Notes under the pieces: model-generated | What the model was told of the DNA's origin: nothing | The model's input: the letters and a program-made list of their open reading frames with translations, nothing else | Database searches by the model: none | Made by a program: the position numbers and the translations under genes | Source of the DNA: Candidatus Omnitrophota bacterium | GTDB lineage: Bacteria > Omnitrophota > Gorgyraeia > Gygaellales > Profunditerraquicolaceae | Length of the DNA stretch: 12,937 bases | Direction: 5' to 3' | NCBI GenBank assembly: GCA_028713875.1 | Contig: JAQTNM010000021.1 | Coordinates: forward strand, 1 to 12,937 | Shown: piece by piece, positions 6,316 through 12,937 of the stretch | Numbering within the stretch: position 1 is the first letter of the stretch | How the letters are laid out: each line of letters opens with the position of its first letter

Positions 6316-6854
6316 GAGAAAAAGCAAAAATACTTGATAAGGATACGCTAAGCCGCAGCCTGATGCGCATTGCCCATGAGATCTTGGAGAAAAACAAAGG
6401 GACAAAAGACCTGTGCCTGGTGGGGATAAGGAACCGCGGGGCATATCTGGCAAAACGCCTGGGCGCCTGTATTCAAAAGATCGAGAATGAGAGCATCCCG
6501 GTAGGCATCCTGGATATCACCCTATACCGCGATGACCTGACCTTGATTGCCTCCGGCCCCCTGGTGCGTAAGACCGAAATAGATTTTGATATCACCGATA
6601 AAAACATTGTCCTGGTGGATGACGTGCTTTATACAGGAAGGACGGTCAGGGCTGCTCTGGATGCGCTGATGGATTTAGGCAGGGCCAGGTCGGTGCAGTT
6701 GGCAGTGCTTATTGACCGCGGCCACCGGGAGCTGCCTGTGCGCGCAGATTATGTGGGCAAAAACATCCCCACAGCCAAGAACGAGACCGTGGAAGTAAGA
6801 TTAGAGGAGCCCGACGGTAAAGACGAGGTAGCGATCATAGAAAAGGATAGCTGA
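6312..6854 (+). CDS. pyrR: Bifunctional pyr operon regulator / uracil phosphoribosyltransferase PyrR
   Basis: PyrR binds pyr mRNA in a UMP-dependent way and causes early termination; many homologues also make UMP from uracil and PRPP. The 180-residue product has the family's usual length. The PRPP loop IVLVDDVLYTGRT spans 99-111 (Asp103, Asp104, Thr108, Gly109). GIRNRGAYLA (38-47), DITLYRDDL (68-76) and the C-terminal DRGHRELPVRADYVGKNIPT (135-154) are diagnostic for PyrR rather than other phosphoribosyltransferases. I chose GTG 6312 because AGGAG (6302-6306) sits 5 nt upstream; the in-frame TTG at 6291 lies inside the terminator tail and has no ribosome site. Its TGA overlaps the pyrB ATG by one base. 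The leader in front carries a matching binding loop and terminator, so the gene should be autoregulated. Confidence 0.95.
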   Translation: MREKAKILDKDTLSRSLMRIAHEILEKNKGTKDLCLVGIRNRGAYLAKRLGACIQKIENESIPVGILDITLYRDDLTLIASGPLVRKTEIDFDITDKNIVLVDDVLYTGRTVRAALDALMDLGRARSVQLAVLIDRGHRELPVRADYVGKNIPTAKNETVEVRLEEPDGKDEVAIIEKDS

Positions 6855-7810
6855 TGTCAACAGTTTGGGATAAAAAAGATTTATTGGGCCTTGAGAATCT
6901 GAGCAAAGATGAAATAGGGCTTATCCTTGCCACAGCAGAGTCATTTAAAGAAGTATCTAGCCGCGAGATCAAAAAAGTGCCGGCGTTACGCGGCAGGACC
7001 GTAGTCAACCTTTTTTATGAACCTTCCACGCGCACGCGCGTTTCCTTTGAAGTGGCTGCTAAGAGGCTCTCTGCCGACGTGATCAATATCGCCACCGAGA
7101 CCTCCAGCGTTAAGAAAGGCGAAACGCTGATCGACACGGGCAAAAACATACAGGCCTTAAAAGCCGACATTATCGTGATGAGGCACAATTATTCCGGAGC
7201 AGCAGCAATGCTGGCCAGGGCTTTAGAGATAAGCGTAGTCAATGCCGGAGACGGCTGGCATGAGCATCCTACCCAGGCCCTCCTTGATATCTTTACACTT
7301 AAAGAGAAGCTCGGCAGAATACAAGGTTTAAACGTAGCTATCGTAGGAGATATCGCGCATTCGCGGGTAGCCCGTTCCAATATCTGGGGCCTGACTAAAT
7401 TAGGCGCCAAGGTTACAGTTTGTGCTCCGCCGATGCTGATCCCCGTGGCTATAGAAGAAATGGGGGTAAATGTCAGCCACGATATAGACGACGTCCTCAA
7501 AGACGCTGATGCGGTCAATGTCTTAAGGATGCAATTTGAAAGGGATGGGGGCCAGGCTTTTCCTGAGCAACTGGAATACTTCAAGAATTTCGGGATCACC
7601 AAAGAAAGGCTGAGTAAGTTAAAAAAAGACATTATAATCATGCACCCCGGGCCTCTTAACCGCGGGATAGAGATATCCAGCGAAGTTGCGGATGGAAAAC
7701 ATTCGGTGATATTGGAACAGGTAACCAATGGCATAGCGGTCAGGATGGCGGTATTATTTTTGGTAGCGCAAGGCCAGGATAAGAGCAAGAAATATGAGAC
7801 TGCTGATTAA
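6854..7810 (+). CDS. pyrB: Aspartate carbamoyltransferase catalytic subunit
   Basis: It joins carbamoyl phosphate and L-aspartate to carbamoyl aspartate, the committed step of pyrimidine synthesis, in the cytoplasm as a catalytic trimer. The 318 residues match the family length. The carbamoyl-phosphate loop FYEPSTRTRVSFE (54-66, with Ser58-Thr61), the 80s-loop Lys87/Lys88, Arg110, HPTQ (138-141), an Asp/Arg-rich GDIAHSRVARSN (165-176) and MHPGPLNRG (263-271) are all present, so the enzyme should be active. AAGGA (6843-6847) lies 6 nt before ATG 6854. It overlaps pyrR by 1 nt and pyrC by 17 nt, indicating tight coupling. No regulatory pyrI is seen in the window, so allosteric control through PyrI is not supported here; control is more likely through PyrR. 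Confidence 0.97.
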   Translation: MSTVWDKKDLLGLENLSKDEIGLILATAESFKEVSSREIKKVPALRGRTVVNLFYEPSTRTRVSFEVAAKRLSADVINIATETSSVKKGETLIDTGKNIQALKADIIVMRHNYSGAAAMLARALEISVVNAGDGWHEHPTQALLDIFTLKEKLGRIQGLNVAIVGDIAHSRVARSNIWGLTKLGAKVTVCAPPMLIPVAIEEMGVNVSHDIDDVLKDADAVNVLRMQFERDGGQAFPEQLEYFKNFGITKERLSKLKKDIIIMHPGPLNRGIEISSEVADGKHSVILEQVTNGIAVRMAVLFLVAQGQDKSKKYETAD

Positions 7811-9068
7811 GGGCGGCCGGGTAATTGATCCGGCAAATAATCTGGATATCATAGCCGATATTTTGGCGCAAGACAGCAAGATATCCCGCATCGCCAAGAA
7901 TATCAGAGCTGAAGCGGATAAAGTCATCGACGCCAAAGGCATGATAGTCATGCCGGGCATTATAGATATGCATGTGCATCTAAGAGAGCCGGGCAGAGAG
8001 GATAAGGAAACAGTAGCTACAGCCACAAAAGCGGCATTAAAAGGCGGGATAACCACAGTCCTGGCCATGCCCAATACTTATCCGGCAATAGACTCTCCGG
8101 AAAATATAGAATCGTTAAAGAGGATCATTAAAAAAAGCGCCTGCGCAAATGTTTTAATAGCCGCGGCCATAACCAAAGGCCGTTTAGGTAAAGAGTTGAC
8201 GGATATACAAGCCTGTAAACAGCATGGAGCTTCCGCTATTACTGATGACGGCGCATCCGTTGATTCCGGCGTCTTATTCGCCGGGGCCTTAAAAAAAGCA
8301 AAAGCCGGCAAACTTCTGGTAATCTGTCATAGCGAAGATAAAAAAATATCAAACAACGGCGTGGTCAACCAGGGCTTAATTTCTACCCGATTAGGATTAA
8401 GGGGAATCCCCCGGGCATCAGAATATAAAAGAGTGCAGCGGGATATTGACCTGGCTAAAAAGACCGGCGCAAGAGTACACATCGCCCACCTCAGCTGTAA
8501 AGAATCGGTGGATATTATCGCCGCTGCCAAGAAAAAAGGAATCCAGGTGACTGCCGAGACCGCCCCGCATTATTTTGCTTTAACGGAAGATGCGCTTTTA
8601 GATTACGACACTAACATGAAAATGAACCCTCCGCTGCGAAGCCAGCAGGATCTGGAAGCGATAAAGCAGGGGTTAAAAAACGGGATTATCGATGTTATCG
8701 CCTCCGATCATGCCCCGCATACTGAAAATGAGAAGGATATTGAGTTTGACCGGGCTGAATTCGGGGTGATCGGCCTGGAAACGGAGTTGGCGGCGGGTAT
8801 CACTGAATTAATAGATGCGGGATTGTTAAGCTGGCTGGAATTAGCCGGGAAAATGTGCCTTAATCCGGCCAGGATTTTAGAAATAAACAAAGGGACTTTA
8901 AGCGCGGGCGCTGATGCGGATATAACCGTGATTTCTCCAGATAAGGGGTGGCAGGTAGAGAAAAGCGGTTTCGTTTCCAAATCCAGGAATTCTCCGTTTC
9001 TGGGCAGGAAATTAAAAGGCGTGGTTGAATATACCATTTACGAGGGCAGGATCGCGTATAAGGCATGA
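7794..9068 (+). CDS. pyrC: Dihydroorotase, class I
   Basis: It closes carbamoyl aspartate to dihydroorotate, the third step of UMP synthesis. At 424 residues it is a class I (long) dihydroorotase of the Bacillus/Aquifex kind, not the short E. coli class II. The metal site is complete: DMHVHLREPG (58-67; His60, His62, Arg64), Asp151 or Asp152 in AITDDG, His179 (CHSED), His232 (HIAHLSC) and Asp305 in ASDHAPH (303-309). Asn278 in MNPPLR fits substrate binding. In the Aquifex enzyme, activity depends on partnership with aspartate carbamoyltransferase, which fits the 17-nt overlap with pyrB. The ribosome site is weak (AGAG at 7782-7785), suggesting translational coupling. Its TGA overlaps the next gene's ATG in ATGA (9065-9068). 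Confidence 0.96.
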   Translation: MRLLIKGGRVIDPANNLDIIADILAQDSKISRIAKNIRAEADKVIDAKGMIVMPGIIDMHVHLREPGREDKETVATATKAALKGGITTVLAMPNTYPAIDSPENIESLKRIIKKSACANVLIAAAITKGRLGKELTDIQACKQHGASAITDDGASVDSGVLFAGALKKAKAGKLLVICHSEDKKISNNGVVNQGLISTRLGLRGIPRASEYKRVQRDIDLAKKTGARVHIAHLSCKESVDIIAAAKKKGIQVTAETAPHYFALTEDALLDYDTNMKMNPPLRSQQDLEAIKQGLKNGIIDVIASDHAPHTENEKDIEFDRAEFGVIGLETELAAGITELIDAGLLSWLELAGKMCLNPARILEINKGTLSAGADADITVISPDKGWQVEKSGFVSKSRNSPFLGRKLKGVVEYTIYEGRIAYKA

Positions 9069-9523
9069 AGTTCATCCTCAGCCGGGAATTGGGAAGGCTT
9101 GCCAAATGGCTGCGCATTTTAGGGCTTGATACCGCTTATTTTAACCGGGACAATACCAACGCTTTAATCATACAGGCATTAAGAGACGACCGCCTGATCA
9201 TAACCCGCAACCGCAGGCTGGCAGGCTCCAGCCGTCTGAAGACATTCCTGGTGACATCAGAAAAGCTGAATGACCAGCTCCTTGAAGTCCTAAAAGGGTT
9301 GAAGCTAAGCATTAATAGTGATATGATGTTTAGTCGCTGCATTATCTGCAATATCAACCTGGAAAAGGTGGACAAGGAAAAGGTAAAAGATAAGGTCCCC
9401 GAATATGTCTTTAATACCCAGGATAATTTTATCGCCTGCCCGGAATGCAGGCGCATTTACTGGTCAGGGACACACTGGGGCAACGTAGCACAAACATTAA
9501 AAGAGATCGGAGTTGCGCTCTAA
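9065..9523 (+). CDS. Mut7-C (DUF82) PIN-like protein with zinc ribbon, acidic residues altered
   Basis: Members of this family combine a PIN-like Mut7-C RNase domain with a zinc ribbon; their cellular role is poorly known. The product has 152 residues, the usual length. The N-terminal signature LGRLAKWLRILG (9-20) is clear, and the zinc ribbon pairs Cys92/Cys95 with Cys125/Cys128, followed by GTHW (135-138). From memory, family members have Asp in the first strand where this protein has Ser6 (FILSREL) and Asp in the LTRD motif where this one has Asn49 (IITRNRRL). If right, two PIN-type metal-binding acids are missing and the protein may be catalytically weak or purely nucleic-acid-binding. 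It overlaps pyrC by 4 nt and is followed 2 nt later by the EndoQ gene, which suggests shared expression and perhaps a nucleic-acid role. Confidence 0.85.
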   Translation: MKFILSRELGRLAKWLRILGLDTAYFNRDNTNALIIQALRDDRLIITRNRRLAGSSRLKTFLVTSEKLNDQLLEVLKGLKLSINSDMMFSRCIICNINLEKVDKEKVKDKVPEYVFNTQDNFIACPECRRIYWSGTHWGNVAQTLKEIGVAL

Positions 9524-9525
9524 GT

Positions 9526-10770
9526 ATGGAATTTATCGCTGATTTTCACGTCCATTCCAAATATTCGCGCGCCACATCCAGGGACATGGACGTGCACAAC
9601 ATCGCGCAGTGGGCGAAGTTAAAAGGCATAACCCTGATGGGCAGCGGTGATTTTACCCATCACCTATGGCTTGAGGAGTTAAAATATAAGCTCCAGGACC
9701 TGGGTAACGGCTTATTCAAATACGAGGACGTCTATTTCATTTTGAGCGCCGAGATAAGCAGCATCTATTCCAAAAAAGGAAAGACCTATCGTATCCACAA
9801 CCTGATCTTGAGCCCTTCTCTTAAGACCACGGATAAAATAAATGCCACTCTATCGCGCTACGGCAACCTGGCTTCCGACGGCAGGCCCATCCTTGGGCTG
9901 GATGCGGCGGAAATCGCCCGCATAGTTTTTGATATTGACGAGAACTGCATGTTTATCCCAGGGCATATCTGGACCCCTTGGTTTAGCCTGTTTGGCTCCA
10001 TGTCCGGTTTCGACAGGATACAGGACTGTTTTGAGGAGCAGACTCCCAAGATCTTCGCCCTGGAAACCGGTCTCTCAAGTGACCCGGCAATGAACTGGCG
10101 GCTCTCCAGCCTTGACCGGTTTACCCTGGTCAGTAATTCCGACAGCCATAGCCCCTCCAGGATAGGCCGCGAAGCCAATGTTTTTAACTGCGAGTTATCC
10201 TATAAAGCGATAAGAGAAGTCTTAAGAAATAAAGATAAGGAAAAATTTCTTTACACGATAGAATTCTTTCCGGAGGAAGGTAAATACCACTTTGACGGCC
10301 ACCGGCTTTGCGGGGTCAGATTTTCGCCGCAACAGACAAAAGAAAACAAGGGTCTCTGCCCTAAGTGCGGCAAACCCGTTACAGTAGGAGTAATGAGCCG
10401 CGTGGATAAGCTTGCGGACCGGCCCGAGGGCTACAAGCCTTCAAACGCGATAGGCTATAAAAATCTTATCCCTTTTGATGAGATAATCGCCCAGACAAAA
10501 GGAGTAGCAGCCGGTTCAGTGGCAGTGGAAAGAGATTACCGCAGTTTTATCGCCAAATTCGGCACGGAATTTGATATTCTGATCAGGGCTACCCCGGCAG
10601 AGTTAATGAAAGGATTGCCTAAGCGGGTGGCTGACGGAGTGTTAAGGACCCGCCAGGGCAAAGTAAATATTAATCCCGGCTTTGATGGAGAGTACGGGAA
10701 AGTCTCGCTATTTGATGCCGGGGATGATCAGCAGGGCGCAAAGGGTGAGCAGCAATTAAGCTTGTTCTAA
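9526..10770 (+). CDS. Endonuclease Q (PHP-family DNA repair nuclease for deaminated bases)
   Basis: EndoQ, known from Thermococcales and some Bacillus, nicks DNA 5' of uracil, hypoxanthine, xanthine and abasic sites. The 414-residue product has the family architecture: a PHP domain with ADFHVHSKYSRA (5-16; Asp6, His8, His10), GDFTH (41-45), Glu76, His91, PGHIWTPWF (145-153), LETGLSSDP (179-187) and SNSDSHSPSRIG (203-214; Asp206, His208), then a zinc finger with His259, Cys262, Cys278 and Cys281 and the signature CGKPVTVGVMSRVDKLADR (281-299). Databases often mislabel this family as UvrD helicase. ATG 9526 was chosen over the longer in-frame start at 9445 because homology begins at MEFIADFHVHS and the longer form would overlap the previous gene by 79 nt. 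The C-terminus ends in QLSLF (410-414), the bacterial beta-clamp-binding consensus. A tRNA gene follows after 25 nt. Confidence 0.92.
   Translation: MEFIADFHVHSKYSRATSRDMDVHNIAQWAKLKGITLMGSGDFTHHLWLEELKYKLQDLGNGLFKYEDVYFILSAEISSIYSKKGKTYRIHNLILSPSLKTTDKINATLSRYGNLASDGRPILGLDAAEIARIVFDIDENCMFIPGHIWTPWFSLFGSMSGFDRIQDCFEEQTPKIFALETGLSSDPAMNWRLSSLDRFTLVSNSDSHSPSRIGREANVFNCELSYKAIREVLRNKDKEKFLYTIEFFPEEGKYHFDGHRLCGVRFSPQQTKENKGLCPKCGKPVTVGVMSRVDKLADRPEGYKPSNAIGYKNLIPFDEIIAQTKGVAAGSVAVERDYRSFIAKFGTEFDILIRATPAELMKGLPKRVADGVLRTRQGKVNINPGFDGEYGKVSLFDAGDDQQGAKGEQQLSLF
10753..10767 (+). other. C-terminal beta-clamp-binding pentapeptide QLSLF of EndoQ
   Basis: The last five residues before the stop are QLSLF, identical to the bacterial sliding-clamp-binding consensus QL(S/D)LF, after a flexible Gly/Gln/Asp-rich tail. 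Archaeal EndoQ is reported to work with PCNA, so a clamp tether in the bacterial protein would be an equivalent solution. Binding is inferred. Confidence 0.6.
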
Positions 10771-10795
10771 TGAAAAGCGGGATAAGATAGACGTT

Positions 10796-10870
10796 GCCCC
10801 TGTCGCCCAATGGATAGGGCACTGGCCTCCGGAGCCAGGTGTACAGGTTCGACTCCTGTCAGGGGCACCA
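10796..10870 (+). tRNA. tRNA-Arg (anticodon CCG)
   Basis: A complete cloverleaf was built by hand: 7-bp acceptor stem GCCCCTG/CAGGGGC (10796-10802 with 10860-10866), D stem GCCC/GGGC (10805-10808 with 10817-10820), anticodon stem CTGGC/GCCAG (10822-10826 with 10834-10838) with loop CTCCGGA, T stem ACAGG/CCTGT (10843-10847 with 10855-10859) with loop TTCGACT, discriminator A10867 and an encoded CCA (10868-10870). The anticodon at 10829-10831 is CCG, decoding CGG arginine codons. It lies 25 nt after the EndoQ stop and 21 nt before the next ATG, with no strong promoter of its own, so it is probably processed from the operon transcript. Confidence 0.96.
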
Positions 10871-10891
10871 GACTCGAGGTAGGGACTATAT

Positions 10892-11422
10892 ATGCGGAAA
10901 AAGGTTGTCAGTATTATAGGCGGGCATAAATGCAATAAAGAGGTGGAGCAATTAGCCCATAATTTGGGTAAAAAATTGGCTAAAGTGGTTGATATATTAG
11001 TTTGTGGCGGTTTAAGTGGAGTAATGGAAGCATCTGCCAAAGGCTTTAAAGCTGAAGGCGGTTTAACTATAGGTATTTTACCGAGTTACAATAAAAACGA
11101 TGCCAATTCTTTTATTGATATTGCTATTCCTACGGGCCTAGGATTAGCCAGAAATGTTCTGGTAGTTAAAAGCGCAGATATAGTTATTGCCTTGCCGGGA
11201 GAATCCGGCACGCTTTCGGAGATCGCTTATTCTTTGCAGTTTGGCATAGCGGTAATCGGTTTGGGTTCCTGGGATATACCGGGGGTAATTAAGGCAGATA
11301 ACGTTGATGAAGCCATAACCAAGGCAAAAGCAATATTAAGCAGGCAAAATAAAAATATCCAAATACGCAAACTTGATTACGAAAAGAATTCCAGCGATTT
11401 TCAGGGGAAAAGACATGCCTAA
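10892..11422 (+). CDS. SLOG/LOG-fold nucleotide-binding protein (TIGR00725-like)
   Basis: A 176-residue Rossmann-type protein of the SLOG superfamily, to which lysine decarboxylase-like LOG cytokinin-activating phosphoribohydrolases also belong; the TIGR00725 branch has no settled function. Visible motifs are SIIGGHKCN (7-15), VCGGLSGVMEASAKG (37-51), GLGLARN (82-88; Arg87, Asn88) and PGESGTLSE (102-110), the equivalent of the LOG motif PGGxGTxxE with Glu in place of the second Gly. The last 30 residues are polar and less conserved. AGGG (10881-10884) stands 7 nt before ATG 10892. The stop overlaps the carB start by 8 nt, so the two are translationally coupled, hinting at a link to nucleotide metabolism. 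By eye the gene is more A/T-rich than pyrB or carB. Confidence 0.8.
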   Translation: MRKKVVSIIGGHKCNKEVEQLAHNLGKKLAKVVDILVCGGLSGVMEASAKGFKAEGGLTIGILPSYNKNDANSFIDIAIPTGLGLARNVLVVKSADIVIALPGESGTLSEIAYSLQFGIAVIGLGSWDIPGVIKADNVDEAITKAKAILSRQNKNIQIRKLDYEKNSSDFQGKRHA

Positions 11423-12937
11423 GCCGGGTTTAGAAAGCCATGACGAATCCCGTTCCAGTAAAAACAAAAAGGTAGTCATCCTGGGAGGCGGGCCCAATCG
11501 TATCGGCCAGGGCATAGAATTTGATTATTGCTGTTGTCATGCCGCTTATGCGTTAAAAGAAGAAGGCATAGACAGCATTATGATAAATTGTAATCCTGAG
11601 ACAGTCTCCACCGATTATGATACTTCCGACAGGTTATATTTTGAGCCCGTTACCGCAGAGGATGTCCTGAGTATTATCGATGTAGAAAAACCCATAGGCG
11701 TGATCGTGCAATTCGGCGGACAGACGCCTTTGAATTTAGCCCTGGCTTTACGCAGGGCAGGAGTGAATATATTGGGTACCAGCGCCGATAGCATTGATAT
11801 TGCCGAAGACCGCAAGCGTTTTAAGGAGATGCTCCACAAGGTGGGGCTCTCGCAGCCGGATAACGGCACTGCCTTTACGTTCCAGGAAGCAAAAGAAGTA
11901 GCCAGAAAGATCGGCTACCCGGTTTTAGTCAGACCCTCTTATGTCCTGGGCGGCAGGGCTATGGAGATCGTTTATGACGCAAGGCTCCTGGAGAAATTCA
12001 TCACCGAAGCTGCGCGGGTCTCCGGAGAACATCCGATACTCATTGATAAATTTTTGGAAGATGCCCTTGAAGTAGACGTGGACCTGATCGGCGACGGCAA
12101 TACTTTCGTTATCGGCGGCATTATGGAGCATATTGAAGAGGCGGGGATACATTCCGGGGATTCGGCAATGAGCCTGCCTCCCTTTTCTTTGTCCGGAGAT
12201 ATTCTGGAGAAAATCAGGGAAGCAACTTACAAAATGGCCAGGGAGTTGGATGTAGTCGGCCTGATGAACGTCCAGTACGCGATTAAAGACAACAATATTT
12301 ATGTGCTGGAAGTTAATCCCAGGGCCTCCAGGACCATCCCTTTTGTTTCCAAGGTCATCGGCGTGCCGCTGGCAAAGCTGGCTACTAAAATTATGCTGGG
12401 TGAAAATTTGAAGGATATGGGATTTGGCAAAGAGATCATACCGAAACACGTCGCGGTCAAAGAATCGGTTTTCCCTTTTAGCCGTTTTCCCGGAGTGGAC
12501 GTGATCCTGGGTCCGGAAATGAAATCCACCGGAGAAGTAATGGGCATTGATGTTGATTTCGGCCGCGCTTATTTAAAAAGCCAGATTGCCGCCGGCCAGC
12601 ACCTGCCGAAGAAGGGCAATGTTTTTATTTCTGTCCGCGATAAGGATAAATCCGCGATAGTGCCTATTGCCAAGCGGTTTGCGGGATCGGGATTTTTGAT
12701 TTATGCTACCGTGGGGACTGCCGCGGTCCTGGTAAAGACGGGTCTGGCGGTCAAGGTGCTCTTTAAGATCGCCGAAGGCCGACCCAACGTGTTGGACCTG
12801 ATGAAGGACGGCAAGATCCAATTCGTGATCAATACTCCTTCCGGCAGGATACCGCGCCAGGACGAAATAAAGATACGCTCGGCAGTGATACTGCATAACA
12901 TACCTTACACTACGACTATATCCGGAGCAGAAGCTAC
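11415..12937 (+). CDS. carB: Carbamoyl-phosphate synthase large subunit, C-terminal half only (split CarB); 3' end outside window
   Basis: The half of CarB that phosphorylates carbamate to carbamoyl phosphate, plus the allosteric MGS-like domain. The 507 residues in view correspond to about residue 554 onward of E. coli CarB, with only some 20-30 residues missing at the right edge. GGGPNRIGQGIEFDYC (24-39), NCNPETVSTDYDTSDRLYFE (58-77), the ATP-grasp parts VRPSYVLGGRAME (172-184) and EVNPRASRTIPF (299-310), and the MGS part ATVGTAAVL (431-439), EGRPN (454-458) and INTPSG (472-477) are all recognisable. The first ATP-grasp half is absent: the frame is closed by a TAA at 11337-11339 and the preceding gene is unrelated. 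ATG 11415 has a strong AGGGG (11403-11407) 7 nt upstream and a short non-conserved lead of about 18 residues, so this looks like a genuine independent start. Split carB genes are known in Aquifex and some methanogens. The partner half and carA must lie elsewhere. Confidence 0.93.
   Translation, partial: MPKPGLESHDESRSSKNKKVVILGGGPNRIGQGIEFDYCCCHAAYALKEEGIDSIMINCNPETVSTDYDTSDRLYFEPVTAEDVLSIIDVEKPIGVIVQFGGQTPLNLALALRRAGVNILGTSADSIDIAEDRKRFKEMLHKVGLSQPDNGTAFTFQEAKEVARKIGYPVLVRPSYVLGGRAMEIVYDARLLEKFITEAARVSGEHPILIDKFLEDALEVDVDLIGDGNTFVIGGIMEHIEEAGIHSGDSAMSLPPFSLSGDILEKIREATYKMARELDVVGLMNVQYAIKDNNIYVLEVNPRASRTIPFVSKVIGVPLAKLATKIMLGENLKDMGFGKEIIPKHVAVKESVFPFSRFPGVDVILGPEMKSTGEVMGIDVDFGRAYLKSQIAAGQHLPKKGNVFISVRDKDKSAIVPIAKRFAGSGFLIYATVGTAAVLVKTGLAVKVLFKIAEGRPNVLDLMKDGKIQFVINTPSGRIPRQDEIKIRSAVILHNIPYTTTISGAEA

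Noticed and set aside
7189..7788. A 199-codon - strand frame opposite pyrB
   Set aside because: pyrB is complete and unmistakable on the other strand; the reverse frame has low-complexity Ser/Ile-rich translation typical of a shadow.
9445..9525. Longer EndoQ starting at ATG 9445
   Set aside because: It would overlap the Mut7-C gene by 79 nt and add 27 residues with no family similarity; the conserved region begins at ATG 9526.
10762..10788. Possible tRNA promoter (TTGTTC and TAAGAT)
   Set aside because: The spacing of 15 nt and two mismatches in each box are no better than chance in this composition.
10756..11040. A - strand frame crossing the tRNA and the SLOG gene
   Set aside because: Its translation contains the peptide typical of reversed tRNA genes, and it overlaps two well-supported features.
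11337..11414. A frameshifted remnant of the CarB N-terminal half just upstream
   Set aside because: The carB frame closes at a TAA at 11337-11339 and the upstream sequence codes for the SLOG protein; no CarB N-half motif is seen in any frame there.

Overview
The window looks like a chromosomal segment of an uncultivated bacterium, most likely Candidatus Omnitrophota (former OP3). That placement is an inference. It rests on the first gene, a very long multidomain protein whose blocks are separated by short ASSPL-type linkers and which ends in a GGIDFRSLP box plus a C-terminal domain. I associate this architecture with Omnitrophota genomes from memory and could not search for it here. Every gene is on the + strand.

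Region 1 (1-5923) is a single open frame of at least 1969 codons, still open at the left edge of the window. In order it carries a zinc-metallopeptidase-like domain (HEIGH), a second HExxH domain (HETVH), a helical TPR-like stretch, a GNAT acetyltransferase-like domain, a GHKL ATPase domain with N, G1 and G2 boxes, a Rossmann-like region, a helical region and the GGIDFRSLP/C-terminal module. Five (A/G)SSP(L/A) linkers fall mostly at the boundaries of these blocks. No signal peptide is visible at the first Met, but the true N-terminus may lie outside the window.

Region 2 (5924-6311) is non-coding and highly structured. It begins with an element closed by a 14-bp terminal inverted repeat and filled with smaller hairpins. 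It then holds a near-consensus sigma-70 promoter, a candidate PyrR-binding loop and a Rho-independent terminator just before pyrR. These leader parts fit the Bacillus-type PyrR/UMP attenuation mechanism.

Region 3 (6312-12937) is a tightly packed operon: pyrR, pyrB, pyrC (aspartate transcarbamoylase and dihydroorotase), a Mut7-C/zinc-ribbon protein, an endonuclease Q homologue, tRNA-Arg(CCG), a SLOG/TIGR00725-like nucleotide-binding protein, and the C-terminal half of the carbamoyl-phosphate synthase large subunit as a separate gene that runs off the right edge. Most junctions overlap by 1-17 nt or are a few nt apart. Together pyrB, pyrC and carB cover the first three steps of UMP synthesis, but carA and the N-terminal half of carB are not in the window.

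The points most worth following up are the giant modular protein, the complete PyrR attenuator, EndoQ ending in a consensus beta-clamp-binding pentapeptide, the split carB, and the Mut7-C protein that seems to lack two usual PIN-type acidic residues. No CRISPR array, transposase gene or rRNA gene was seen.
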